A stretch of 64,000 bases of DNA from Streptomyces diacarni. Lineage in GTDB: Bacteria; Actinomycetota; Actinomycetes; Streptomycetales; Streptomycetaceae. A model generated the notes under the pieces. The model was not told the DNA's origin, searched no databases, and saw only the letters and a list, made by a program, of their open reading frames with translations. The DNA is taken from contig NZ_QOIN01000066.1 of the NCBI RefSeq assembly GCF_003323715.1, positions 1 through 64,000 of the forward strand. The letters are read 5' to 3'. This document shows, piece by piece, positions 31,280-40,012 of the stretch. The position numbers and the translations under genes were made by a program. Every line of letters begins with the position of its first letter. The first letter of the stretch is position 1.

Positions 31280-31950
31280 GTCTCCGCCTCGACGACATCA
31301 CCGTCACTCTCGGGCACGGCGAGTCCCGCACCCGCGCCCTGCGCGGTCTGAGCACTGTCTTCAGGGCGGGTGCGCTCACCGCCCTCGTCGGCCCCTCGGG
31401 GTCCGGCAAGTCGACCCTTCTGGCCGTCGCCGGTGCCCTGCTCCGCCCGGACGAGGGGCATGTGCTGCTGAACGGCACCGACCTGGCAGCGCTCAGCGAC
31501 CGCGAACGTGCCCGAGCCCGCCGCACCCGTATCGGCTACGTCTTCCAGAGCGGCAACCTCCTCGCCGGCCTCACCGCGGAGGAACAGCTGCTCGCCGCGG
31601 CCACCCTCGCAGGACGCAGGCCCCGCGCGCTGCGCGGCCGGGCCCGTGAACTGCTCGCCGAGGTCGGCCTCGCGCACCGGTCGGGTCACCGTCCCGACCA
31701 GCTCTCCGGTGGCGAACGGCAACGCGTGGCCCTGGCGCGAGCCCTCCTGAGCGGGCCCGAACTCCTCCTCGTCGACGAACCGACAGCGGCCGTCGACCGC
31801 GCCCGCGCGGACGATCTGACCGGCCTCATCGCGCGCACCACCCACGGGCACGGCTGCGTCACGGTGGTCGCCACGCACGATCCGGTCGTCACCCGGGCCG
31901 CCGACGAGGTCGTCGACATGCAGCAGCACGTCCCGGCGGACGCCGGCTGA
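31276..31950 (+). CDS. ABC transporter ATP-binding protein (MacB/LolD type)
   Basis: A 224-residue ATPase with Walker A GPSGSGKSTLLAVAG, Q-loop YVFQSGNLL, signature LSGGERQRVALARALL and Walker B LLLVDEPTAAVDRA. The size and ATGA overlap with the FtsX-type permease are typical of LolCDE/MacB-like exporters with separate subunits. Together the two genes form a complete two-component exporter under TetR control. Confidence 0.93.
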   Translation: MSLRLDDITVTLGHGESRTRALRGLSTVFRAGALTALVGPSGSGKSTLLAVAGALLRPDEGHVLLNGTDLAALSDRERARARRTRIGYVFQSGNLLAGLTAEEQLLAAATLAGRRPRALRGRARELLAEVGLAHRSGHRPDQLSGGERQRVALARALLSGPELLLVDEPTAAVDRARADDLTGLIARTTHGHGCVTVVATHDPVVTRAADEVVDMQQHVPADAG

Positions 31951-31984
31951 TACGGGCGCGGCCGGCACCCGGAAACCGGGGACC

Positions 31985-32017
31985 GGAGTGGGAGCGCCGG
32001 TCCGGCGCTCCTACTCC
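31985..32017. terminator. Terminator between the ABC exporter and the lipid-kinase gene
   Basis: Near-perfect 16-bp hairpin: arms GGAGTGGGAGCGCCGG and CCGGCGCTCCTACTCC with a single-base loop region at 32001 and one G-T wobble. It sits between convergent genes and overlaps the stop codon of the kinase gene (32011-32013). Confidence 0.65.
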
Positions 32018-32895
32018 GGCACCAGCACCGACACCGCGCCCGGCACGCAGTCGACCGTCAGCGGCAGGTCTGAGATGAACTCCCCGTCCGCGTAGGCGAA
32101 CACGTCGGGCGCTGCCAGCTCCACGTGGCGGGCGCGGTAGGTGCGCACCTTCGGATGGGAGACGTGGGAGCCGCTGTAGAACCGGGGCAGCGTGGTCATC
32201 AGCCGTACGGCGGGTGCGCTCTCCACGACGGTGACGGCCAGTTCCCCGTCGTCCGGCACCGCGTCGGGGCACACCTTCATGCCGCTGCCGTAGTAACAGG
32301 TGTTGCCGACGGCGACGAGTGTGGCGTCGAGAGCCAGTTCACGGTCGTCGAGCCGCAGCCGGAAGGGGAGTGGGCGCAGCCTGGCGAGTTCGACGAAGGT
32401 GGCGACGGTGTAGCGGGCGCCGCCGCGCGGCCGGCGCAGCGCGTTGGCCCGCCGGGTGACCAGCGCGTCGAAGCCCGAGGCCAGGACGGTGCCGAACCAG
32501 CGGTCACCGCATCGCGCGAGGTCCACGGCGCGCCGGGTGCCCTCGGTGATCAGGCGTGCGGCGGCGGCAGGGTCCCGGCGCGGTATGCCCAGGGCGCGGG
32601 CGAAGTCGTTGCCCGTGCCCGCCGGGACCACCGCCAGCGGCACCCCGGAGCCGGCGACGGCCTGGAGTCCCAGGTGGACCAGGCCGTCACCGCCGACGAC
32701 GGTGAGGACATCGGTGCCGGCGGCGAGGTGGTCGCGGGTGCGCTCCAGGGCGTCGGCTGGATCGCTGCCCGAGACGAGGGTCGCGTCCCATCCGGCCCGT
32801 GCCAGGTGGCGCAGGGCCACCTCCGCGTTCTTGGCCGAGCTTCCGGTCAGTGAGGCCGGGTTGACGAGTACGGCCGTCCTCGGTCGGGGGGTCAT
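32011..32895 (-). CDS. Diacylglycerol/lipid kinase (YegS/DgkB family)
   Basis: A 294-residue kinase with the family motifs AVLVNPASLTGSSAKN (phosphate-binding start), TVVGGDGLVHLGLQAVAGSG (GGDG nucleotide loop) and VVPAGTGNDFARALGIP (GTGNDFAR). It phosphorylates diacylglycerol or a related lipid with ATP at the membrane. ATG 32895 overlaps the stop of the AGPS-like gene (ATGA), so the two are co-translated. The gene order kinase, AGPS-like flavoprotein, TetR, GlpD matches Rv2252-Rv2251-Rv2250c-Rv2249c of M. tuberculosis as I recall it, where Rv2252 is a diacylglycerol kinase. Confidence 0.92.
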   Translation of the reverse strand: MTPRPRTAVLVNPASLTGSSAKNAEVALRHLARAGWDATLVSGSDPADALERTRDHLAAGTDVLTVVGGDGLVHLGLQAVAGSGVPLAVVPAGTGNDFARALGIPRRDPAAAARLITEGTRRAVDLARCGDRWFGTVLASGFDALVTRRANALRRPRGGARYTVATFVELARLRPLPFRLRLDDRELALDATLVAVGNTCYYGSGMKVCPDAVPDDGELAVTVVESAPAVRLMTTLPRFYSGSHVSHPKVRTYRARHVELAAPDVFAYADGEFISDLPLTVDCVPGAVSVLVPE

Positions 32896-34520
32896 GAGAC
32901 CGCGGGGGGCTGGGTGGCGGCCTCGGGGATGAGCTTGCCCGGGTTCATGATGCCCGCGGGGTCCAGTGTCCGCTTGACGGCGGCGAGCACCTCCACCCCG
33001 AGGGGTCCGACCTCCGCCTCCATCCAGGGGCGGTGGTCCTGGCCGACCGCGTGGTGGTGCGTGATCGAGCCCCCGGCCGCGGCGATCGCGTCACCCGCCG
33101 CCTGCTTGGCCGCCCGCCAACGCGACCGCGGCTCCTCACCGGCGTCCGCGGCGACGGTGAAGTACAGCGAGCCGCCCGACGGGTAGGCGTGGGAGAGGTG
33201 GCAGAAGACCACCGGCGTCGACGTGGCTGTCCTCAGGTGTGCGGTCAGTGTGGCGGTCACGGTCTCGCGCAGCGCGGCCAGGCCGGCCCAGGAGGTGGCC
33301 GTCTCCAGCGTCTCGGTGAGGACACCGGTGTCCAGGAGGGCGTCGCGCATGTACGGGCCGGAGAAGCGCGAGCGCCGCCAGGCGGCCGCCACCTCGTCGT
33401 CCAGCAGGCTTCCTTCGTGCGCGGTCAGCACCTGGCGCACGGCCTCGCCGCGGCGCGCGACCTCGTCGGGGTCGCCTTCGTGGCTGACGACGGACAGGCA
33501 GCCCTCGGGCGCGGCCGAACCGGCGATGACGGCGTTGACGAACGTCTCCGTCTCGTCCGAGACGCGTATCGCGGTCGGCAGCAGCCCGCGCTGCGCGAGC
33601 GCGCGCACCGCGGCGGTGCCCGCCGCGAAGGAGGGGAAGGACCAGGCCTCGTCCCGGCGTTCGGCGGGCGCGCGGCGTACGCGGACCGTCACCTCCGTGA
33701 GGACGCCGAGCGTGCCCTCCGAGCCGAGGAAGAGCTGCCGCAGGTCAGGACCCGCGGCCGTGGCCGGGGCGCGGCCGAGGTCGAGGGTGCCGCGCGGGGT
33801 GGCCACCTTGAGCGCGGTGACCATGGCGTCGAAGCGGCCGTAACCGGCCGAGGACTGGCCCGCGGAGCGGGTGGCCGCGTACCCGCCGATGGTGGCGAAC
33901 TCGAAGCTCTGCGGGAAGTGGCCCAGCGTGTAGCCCTCGGCTCCCAGGAGTTCCTCGGCCTCGGGGGTGCGCAGGCCCGCCTGGAGGGTGGCGGTGCCGG
34001 ACTCCTCGTCCAGCTCCACCAGGGCGTCGAGTCGCCGCAGATCGAGGCTGATCAGCGCCGGATGGCCCTCGCGTGCGGGCTCCACGCCGCCGACGACGCT
34101 GGTGCCACCGCCGAACGGTACGACCGCCACAGCGTGTTCCGCGCAGATCTCCACGAGGGCCTGCACCTGCTCGTGACTGCCCGGCGTCACCACCGCGTCC
34201 GGGGCGTGGTGGGCGTCTCCTTCGCGGCGGCGCAGCAGGTCGGGGGTGCTCTTGCCGCCCAGGTGCAGGATCCGGGCCGCGTCGTCGGTGCGCAGGTGCT
34301 CCTCGCCGACGACCGCGGTGAGCGCGGCACGGGCGGGCTCGGGCAGGGCGCCGGGTGGCAGCCGCAGCGCCGAGCGCTCCACGCGCGGCGGCGCGGCGGC
34401 GCTGACTCCGAGCGTGTCGACGAGGAGCTGCCGCTGGGAGTCCTCCAGTTGACGGGCGTGCGCCGGGTCGCCCCAGGCGTTCCAGGCCATGTCCCCGACG
34501 CGGCGAGTGGGTCGCTTCAT
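32892..34520 (-). CDS. FAD-linked oxidase, alkyldihydroxyacetonephosphate-synthase (AGPS)-like
   Basis: A 542-residue flavoprotein of the FAD_binding_4/FAD-oxidase_C type. Start ATG 34520 (MKRPTRRVGDMAWNAWGDP). The FAD domain has VVPFGGGTSVVGGVEP, GHFPQSFEFATIGGYAATRS and AGQSSAGYGRFDAMV; near the C-terminus GGSITHHHAVGQDHRPWM contains the His-rich motif characteristic of AGPS (SHHHG..). True AGPS exchanges the acyl chain of acyl-dihydroxyacetone phosphate for an alkyl chain to make ether lipids; the bacterial homologue's reaction is not certain. Co-operonic with a lipid kinase and divergent by only 17 bases from its TetR regulator. Confidence 0.9.
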   Translation of the reverse strand: MKRPTRRVGDMAWNAWGDPAHARQLEDSQRQLLVDTLGVSAAAPPRVERSALRLPPGALPEPARAALTAVVGEEHLRTDDAARILHLGGKSTPDLLRRREGDAHHAPDAVVTPGSHEQVQALVEICAEHAVAVVPFGGGTSVVGGVEPAREGHPALISLDLRRLDALVELDEESGTATLQAGLRTPEAEELLGAEGYTLGHFPQSFEFATIGGYAATRSAGQSSAGYGRFDAMVTALKVATPRGTLDLGRAPATAAGPDLRQLFLGSEGTLGVLTEVTVRVRRAPAERRDEAWSFPSFAAGTAAVRALAQRGLLPTAIRVSDETETFVNAVIAGSAAPEGCLSVVSHEGDPDEVARRGEAVRQVLTAHEGSLLDDEVAAAWRRSRFSGPYMRDALLDTGVLTETLETATSWAGLAALRETVTATLTAHLRTATSTPVVFCHLSHAYPSGGSLYFTVAADAGEEPRSRWRAAKQAAGDAIAAAGGSITHHHAVGQDHRPWMEAEVGPLGVEVLAAVKRTLDPAGIMNPGKLIPEAATQPPAVS

Positions 34521-34565
34521 GGCGTACAGTCTTACACGTGACGTCAATTCGTAAAAGCTCTGGAC
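34521..34565. promoter_or_regulatory. Compact divergent promoter/operator of the AGPS-TetR locus
   Basis: The two divergent start codons are only 17 bases apart (34520 and 34538). The interval and the first TetR codons contain TTAC (34532-34535), the perfect palindrome TGACGTCA (34539-34546) and GTAA (34551-34554), a spaced near-palindrome that is a plausible operator. So little room implies that at least one transcript is leaderless. Confidence 0.45.
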
Positions 34566-35143
34566 GGAAGAACGAGGACGACATTCTGGACGCCGCACGC
34601 GCGTGCGTCGAGGCCTTCGGAGCGCGGCGCACCACACTCACCGACGTGGCCCGCCGCGCCGGAGTCAGCAGGCCGACCGTCTACCGCCACTGGCCCGACA
34701 TCTCCTCGCTCGTCGGCGACCTGATGACACGGGAGCTGAAGACCCTCTTCGCCGAGGCGGTCGCCGAGGCGACCGAGGCCGACGCACTCGGCCGCATCGT
34801 GCACGGCGCCACCGGCACGGTGCGCGCGGTGTGGCACCACTCGCTGTTCAGCCGCTTCCTCGACAGCGAGGCCGAACTGCTGGCCACCTACGTCTTCCAC
34901 CGACTGGGCTCCAGCCAGCACGCCGCCCTCGAACTGCTGCACGCCCAGATCGCCGAGGGGCAGCGCGACGGCTCCGTGCGCGCAGGCGAGCCCGCCGAAC
35001 TGTCCCGCGTCGTCCTGCTGACCGTCCAGTCCATCGGAGCCTCCCGGCGGCTCGTGGAGGACACCCTCACCGAGGACGCCCTTCTCGACTCCCTCGGCCG
35101 GCTCCTCACCGGCTACCTGCGTGACTGGAGCGCCGCCGCATGA
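34538..35143 (+). CDS. TetR/AcrR-family transcriptional regulator
   Basis: A 201-residue repressor; GTG 34538, probably leaderless because the divergent gene starts 17 bases away. Helix-turn-helix: TTLTDVARRAGVSRPTVYRHWPDISSLVGDL. The stop overlaps the GlpD start (ATGA), so it is co-translated with glpD. It corresponds by position to the TetR gene in the mycobacterial glpD1-AGPS-kinase region and probably senses a lipid or glycerol-phosphate signal (inference). Confidence 0.88.
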   Translation: MTSIRKSSGRKNEDDILDAARACVEAFGARRTTLTDVARRAGVSRPTVYRHWPDISSLVGDLMTRELKTLFAEAVAEATEADALGRIVHGATGTVRAVWHHSLFSRFLDSEAELLATYVFHRLGSSQHAALELLHAQIAEGQRDGSVRAGEPAELSRVVLLTVQSIGASRRLVEDTLTEDALLDSLGRLLTGYLRDWSAAA

Positions 35144-36693
35144 CACGACCGACCGAACGCACCACCTCCCTCAACGCCGCGCGCCGCGCCCGCTCCCTCG
35201 ACTGGCTGGCCACCGGACCCACCGTCGACCTGCTCGTCGTCGGCGCGGGTGTCACCGGCGCCGGCATCGCACTCGACGCCGCCGCACGCGGACTCAGCGT
35301 CGTCCTCGTCGACCGCCACGACCTGGCCTTCGGCACCAGCCGCTGGAGCTCGAAGCTGGCACACGGCGGACTGCGCTACCTGGCCAGTGGAGACGTGGGC
35401 ATCGCCTACGAGTCGGCACGCGAACGCGGCATCCTGATGAGCAGGACCGCCCCCCACCTCGTCCGCGCCCTGCCCATGGTGCTCCCGGTGCACACGCACA
35501 CCTCCCGCGCCCGCGCCCTGTGGACCCGCGCGGGCTTCCTCGCCGGGGACGCCCTGCGCGTCGGCGCCAGGGTCGGCGCCCGCACCCTGCCGCCGTCGCG
35601 GCGCATACCCGCGCCGCTCACCCTCGCACTGGCCCCGGCCGTGCGCGCCGACGGCCTGCGCGGCGGCCAGCTGTCCTTCGACGGGCAGCTCACCGACGAC
35701 GCGCGCCTCGTCGTCGCCCTCGCCCGCACCGCCGCGGGCTACGGGGCGCACGTCCTCACCCGGTGCGGCGCCCAGGACCTGACCGGAGACGGCGCCGAAC
35801 TGCGCGACGAACTCACCGGCGACCGCGTGCAGGTGCGGGCCAGGAGCGTCGTCAACGCGGCCGGCGTCTGGGCCGGAACGCTGGTGCCCGACGTCACTCT
35901 GCGGCCCAGCCGAGGCACGCACGTCGTCCTGCCCGCGGCACGCCTGGGCAACCCCCGCGCCGCGCTGACGGTCCCGGTGCCGGGGGAGTCCAGCAGGTTC
36001 GTCTTCGCCCTGCCGCAGGGGGACGGCCGCGTCTACGCCGGTCTCACCGACGAGCCCGTCGCAACCGTTCCCGACATACCGGAAGCGCCGGAAGAGGACA
36101 TCGACTTCCTCCTGCGCACGCTCTCCGGCGCGCTGGCCGCCCCATTGGAGAGGGCGGACGTCATCGGCGCCTTCGCCGGACTCCGCCCCCTGCTGGAGAG
36201 CACCGGGACGTCGCGCAGCGCCGACCTCTCCCGCCGCCACGCCGTCCTCACCTCGCCGGACGGCGTCCTCACCGCGGTGGGGGGAAAACTCACCGCGTAC
36301 CGGGCGATGGCCGAAGACGCGGTCGACGCCGCCGTCGCGCGCGCCGGGCTCGACGCAGGACCCTGCCGCACCCAGGCCCTCGCCCTCGTCGGCGCGGGCA
36401 CCACTCCCACCTCCGGCCGCGAGGTCCCGGCCCGGCTGCGTGCCCGCTACGGCGGCGAGAGCGCGGCCGTCGTCGCCCAGGCGGACGGCGACCCCGACCT
36501 GTTGGAACCCGTGGCCGCCGGGGTCACCGCGGCCGAACTCCGCTTCGCCGTCCGGCACGAGGGCGCCCTCGACGAGTCCGACCTCCTCGACCGCCGCACC
36601 CGTATCGGCCTGGTCGCGGCCGACCGCGACCGCGCGCTGGCGGCGGCCCGCGAGGCACTGGCCTCGGCAGAAGCGGCCACGCGCACCGGCTGA
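35140..36693 (+). CDS. glpD: Glycerol-3-phosphate dehydrogenase (FAD)
   Basis: A 517-residue flavoprotein of the GlpD family. FAD-binding VDLLVVGAGVTGAGIALDAA near residue 30, then the family signature FGTSRWSSKLAHGGLRYLAS, and VGGKLTAYRAMAEDAVDAA in the FAD-contacting region; the C-terminal cap domain (LRFAVRHEGALDESDLLDRRTRIG) is present, so the protein is full-length. It oxidises sn-glycerol 3-phosphate to dihydroxyacetone phosphate and passes electrons to quinone at the membrane. Dihydroxyacetone phosphate is the precursor for AGPS-type chemistry, which gives the cluster metabolic sense. Start overlaps the TetR stop. Confidence 0.94.
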   Translation: MTRPTERTTSLNAARRARSLDWLATGPTVDLLVVGAGVTGAGIALDAAARGLSVVLVDRHDLAFGTSRWSSKLAHGGLRYLASGDVGIAYESARERGILMSRTAPHLVRALPMVLPVHTHTSRARALWTRAGFLAGDALRVGARVGARTLPPSRRIPAPLTLALAPAVRADGLRGGQLSFDGQLTDDARLVVALARTAAGYGAHVLTRCGAQDLTGDGAELRDELTGDRVQVRARSVVNAAGVWAGTLVPDVTLRPSRGTHVVLPAARLGNPRAALTVPVPGESSRFVFALPQGDGRVYAGLTDEPVATVPDIPEAPEEDIDFLLRTLSGALAAPLERADVIGAFAGLRPLLESTGTSRSADLSRRHAVLTSPDGVLTAVGGKLTAYRAMAEDAVDAAVARAGLDAGPCRTQALALVGAGTTPTSGREVPARLRARYGGESAAVVAQADGDPDLLEPVAAGVTAAELRFAVRHEGALDESDLLDRRTRIGLVAADRDRALAAAREALASAEAATRTG

Positions 36694-36764
36694 CGGACCG
36701 CCCGGCCGGCCCGGGGCGGCAGTCCGCTTGTCGACGAGCGGCCGCGGGCCGGACACTGATCCCC

Positions 36765-37601
36765 ATGGCCGGCGCGACGAGGGAACCACTGCCCGATGGC
36801 GGGCTCGTCCTCACCATGCCCGAGGACGGATCTCTCCGGCCCCCGCTGCGCTTCGAGCGGGGTCCTGACCGCCGCTGGACCCTGCGACAGGGCGAACGGC
36901 CGCTGATCCGTGCCCGGTCCGAGGGCGACGGCTGCTGTCGCGATCTGCACCTGCGCCGACTGCCGGGGTACCGTTCGCCGCTTCCGCACCTGTCCGCCGC
37001 GAGGATGCGGACCTCACCCGACTGGCCACACCTGTACGCGCGGTGGCTGGCGGAGACGGGGCACGGCCCACTGCACCGCGGGCGCTGGCTGCTGAACCGG
37101 CGCGCCACCTTCGCCCCGGGCATCTGGGACCGCGACCTCGTGCAGGACTGGCCCGAGGCCACCCTCGAACTGCTCTGCGGCGGCGGCTGGCATGGTGTAC
37201 TGCCGCTGCGGCCGCTCCCGGCACCGCACGCCGCACGTGTGAAGGCGTACCGCAAGCACGCCCGCGAGGGCACCCTCGCCCCCGTCCTGCTGTGGTGGGT
37301 GTCCTTCCTGGACGGCTGGCTGCTCCTCGACGGCCACGACCGGGCCGCGGCCGCCCTGGCGGAGGGGGCGCCGCCGGAGTGTGTGGAGGTGGTCCGGGTA
37401 GCCGACGACGCCCACTGGCGGGCGACCGCGGAGGAGATCACCGAGGCGTACGAGGAGCGGGTGGCGCGACTGGCCGCGGGCCCGGCCGGACCGCATACCG
37501 CACGCCACCGGCAGGTGCTGGACCGGGGTTACGCCGAGGTGCTCTCCGGCCTGCCGTACGACGCGGACACCACCCCGGTCTTCGACCCCGCCCACGAGTG
37601 A
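36765..37601 (+). CDS. Uncharacterised protein with a ParB-like motif
   Basis: A 278-residue cytoplasmic protein from ATG 36765, 71 bases after glpD. I do not recognise the family. It is Trp- and Arg-rich, and the segment GWLLLDGHDRAAAALAEGAPP near residue 195 resembles the L-x-DG-HxR-x-x-A motif of ParB/sulfiredoxin-like nucleotide-binding folds (inference from motif only). No signal peptide or membrane segment. It converges on the collagenase gene and ends before a strong hairpin. The ATG lacks a strong ribosome-binding site. Confidence 0.7.
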   Translation: MAGATREPLPDGGLVLTMPEDGSLRPPLRFERGPDRRWTLRQGERPLIRARSEGDGCCRDLHLRRLPGYRSPLPHLSAARMRTSPDWPHLYARWLAETGHGPLHRGRWLLNRRATFAPGIWDRDLVQDWPEATLELLCGGGWHGVLPLRPLPAPHAARVKAYRKHAREGTLAPVLLWWVSFLDGWLLLDGHDRAAAALAEGAPPECVEVVRVADDAHWRATAEEITEAYEERVARLAAGPAGPHTARHRQVLDRGYAEVLSGLPYDADTTPVFDPAHE

Positions 37602-37638
37602 CGCGCTCGGAAGGGCGCAGGGCCGGGCGGGGCCGGTA

Positions 37639-37670
37639 CCGCGGCACGGAATCTCCGTTCCGTGCCGCGG
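37639..37670. terminator. Bidirectional terminator between the uncharacterised gene and collagenase
   Basis: Perfect 13-bp arms CCGCGGCACGGAA (37639-37651) and TTCCGTGCCGCGG (37658-37670) with a six-base loop, located between convergent genes. Confidence 0.75.
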
Positions 37671-37727
37671 CCTGCCACATATGCTCGCCCGCGCGCGATC
37701 GGGCGTACGGGGCCGTTCGGGAGCGGG

Positions 37728-39779
37728 TCAGCCGTGGGTGCGGGCCGCGCAGGCGCCGCCCGCGCAGGCGTCGAGCCAGGCGTTCCAGTCGGCGTCGTAG
37801 CGGGTGCCGATGGTGTCCTCGAGATGGGTGCGGGCCGCGCTCCAGTCGCCCGCGCGGTAGGCGGCGAGCACCGTGGCCACGTCGTCGGGGTGCCTCTCCA
37901 GCATGTAGCGCGTGGCCAGGTAGCCCCAGCGGTAGACGCGGTTGGTGTCGCCGTTCTCGTAGGTGGTGTCGAACAGGTCGCTCAGCGCGTAGGTCTTCTT
38001 GCCCGCCTCGGCGATCGCCTCGTCGTAGCGCAGATCGCGGTAGGAGTAGGAGACGTACTCCGCGAAGCCTTCGATCCACCAGACCGTCGGGGTGGAGACC
38101 CCGGCCTCGAAGTCGCCGTACATGTCGAAGCGGCCGTCGAGGTAGTGCGTGTACTCGTGGTTCAGATTCCAGATCTGGAAGTCTGGACGCGTCCAGTCGG
38201 CCTCGTAGGCGATGAAGCGGGGGAGGTTGCCGTCGGCCGAGGGGTCGCCCTCCAGGTACATGCCGCCGTTGCCGGTGTCGATGCCGTAGAGGACGCCCGC
38301 GTAGGTCTGGTAGTCGGTGCTGGAGTCGAAGACGACGACCTCGATCCGCGCGTTCTTGTCGTCCTTCACCGGGCCGTCGTCCCCGGCGACCTCGTGGAAG
38401 TACGCGTCCTGCCCGACCAGGCTCTCGCAGGCGGCGGAGAAGTCGCCGGCGTCCATGTCCTGCGCGGCCATGGAGATGCTCTCGCTGCACGACTCCTCGT
38501 CCACCAGCACGGCCTGGGTCAGCCGCTGCCGTAGGTCGCACACACCGTAGTAGGCGCAGTTGTCCTTGTCGTAGGCGTCGGCCATCTCCGCCACGCCGAC
38601 CCACAGCGGTGCCGTGTTTCCGGTCATCTCCGTCGCGTCCAGCAGGTCTTTGAGCTGCGGGCGTACCTGTTCGCGCAGCGGCGTGTGCTGCACGAAGCGG
38701 CCCAGCTCGCGTCCCGCGTTGGACGTGAGGTAGGCCCGTTCGCCGCCGAGCAGCCCGAGATGGTCGCGCGCGAAGGTGTGCAGTGCGTCGAGCACGCTCG
38801 GGTCCCGCCGCACGGCCTGCACGAACTCGGGGAGCTGATGACCGCGCCACAGCACGGTGTAGACGTTGTTGACGGCGCTGAGCATCCACCACTTGTCGTC
38901 GTACGAGCTGTCGTAGCCCTCCAGCATGCGCGTGACGACGTCGAGGTAGCGGGCGTTCTCCTCGGCGCTGTCGACGAGGGTGACCGCCTCGGCGAGGGTC
39001 TCGCCGTTGGCGTCGGTCACGTCGTGCGAGTGCGGGGAGGCGAAGAACGCGTCCAGACCGCCCTGGATCGCGGTCCTCAGCGCCTGCCTGTACTCGCCCA
39101 CGTCCGGTTCGTGGTACCAGTGCACGTAGTAGCCGGCGCGCAGGAAGAGCACGATCTGCGGCATGCCGGTGCCGCCGTCGCCGGGGTATCCGGCCGAGCC
39201 GTCTCGCAGCGCGTCGGCGAGGGTGACCATCTGTTCCTCGCGGAAGGCGCCGCGCGCGTCGCTTCCGGTGAGGGAGAAGAGCGTGTTGACGCACGCGGTC
39301 GTGGCGGAGGTGACCTGCCTGACGAGCGCGTCGCCGGTCTGCGCGAAGTCGCCTGGCGAGCAGGCGTCCCGCACGCCGGGCGCCGCACCGGTACCAGGAC
39401 CCTTCTTGTGCTGCTTCCCGGCACGCAGCATCGAGGGCCGCTGGTGGGAGGACTCGGGCGGGGCGTCGTAGTCGCGCCGGAGTGCGTCCTGCGAGGCGGG
39501 CAGGGGAGGCCTGTCCCGCACCGCGAGCCGCCGGTCCGCCACGTGCCCGGGCTCGCCCTCCGAGGGGGGCGTGGCGGTGGAGTCGGCGGGGCGCGGCCCT
39601 GCGGGACGGGGTCCCTCTGCGGTCGTCGCACCGGTCGTTGCATCGGTCACGGTGCCGGTCGCCGCCTGGGCTCCGCCGAACTGGCCCGCGCCCGCGCCCA
39701 GCGAGACCGCCAGGACGCCGGCGCATACGGCACGGGTGAGACGTGGGCGTAACGAGCTTCTTCGGTCGTTCCTGCTCAT
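37728..39779 (-). CDS. Secreted collagenase (peptidase M9)
   Basis: A 683-residue exported protease. ATG 39779 with AGGAG nine bases upstream; signal peptide of about 42 residues (RAVCAGVLAVSLGAGAG, cleavage near AQA), then a variable Pro/Arg-rich propeptide-like region. Activator and catalytic domains follow: DACSPGDFAQTGDALVRQV, GYYVHWYHEPDVGEY, and the gluzincin motif LNHEYTHYLDGRFDMYG (HExxH) with the downstream Glu in WWIEGFAEYVSYS. It lacks the C-terminal PKD or collagen-binding modules of clostridial enzymes, the usual Streptomyces form. Codon 10 is TTA (39750-39752), implying bldA dependence. Divergent from a GntR regulator gene. Confidence 0.93.
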   Translation of the reverse strand: MSRNDRRSSLRPRLTRAVCAGVLAVSLGAGAGQFGGAQAATGTVTDATTGATTAEGPRPAGPRPADSTATPPSEGEPGHVADRRLAVRDRPPLPASQDALRRDYDAPPESSHQRPSMLRAGKQHKKGPGTGAAPGVRDACSPGDFAQTGDALVRQVTSATTACVNTLFSLTGSDARGAFREEQMVTLADALRDGSAGYPGDGGTGMPQIVLFLRAGYYVHWYHEPDVGEYRQALRTAIQGGLDAFFASPHSHDVTDANGETLAEAVTLVDSAEENARYLDVVTRMLEGYDSSYDDKWWMLSAVNNVYTVLWRGHQLPEFVQAVRRDPSVLDALHTFARDHLGLLGGERAYLTSNAGRELGRFVQHTPLREQVRPQLKDLLDATEMTGNTAPLWVGVAEMADAYDKDNCAYYGVCDLRQRLTQAVLVDEESCSESISMAAQDMDAGDFSAACESLVGQDAYFHEVAGDDGPVKDDKNARIEVVVFDSSTDYQTYAGVLYGIDTGNGGMYLEGDPSADGNLPRFIAYEADWTRPDFQIWNLNHEYTHYLDGRFDMYGDFEAGVSTPTVWWIEGFAEYVSYSYRDLRYDEAIAEAGKKTYALSDLFDTTYENGDTNRVYRWGYLATRYMLERHPDDVATVLAAYRAGDWSAARTHLEDTIGTRYDADWNAWLDACAGGACAARTHG

Positions 39780-40012
39780 TCTGGCAACTCCTGTGAGGGG
39801 TGGTGGGGTTGTCGTCGTCGCGTACGAGAGCGCGCTTGTTGTGTACACGCCCATCGAGGCATCAGTACAATTTCACACATCACATGGCGCCGGAAGACCC
39901 GCGGAGGGCCCGGCTTCCCCGCGCACGGGGGAGTGGCGGCGAGGACGCCGACGTACGATCGGCACGATCACTCCGCCCGTCCGCCCCTGCCCGGCGAGGA
40001 GCAGTTGCGCCC

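Noticed and set aside
35121..36764. An upstream extension of the uncharacterised gene's frame over glpD
   Set aside because: Arg/Pro/His-rich out-of-frame reading of glpD; the real gene begins at ATG 36765.
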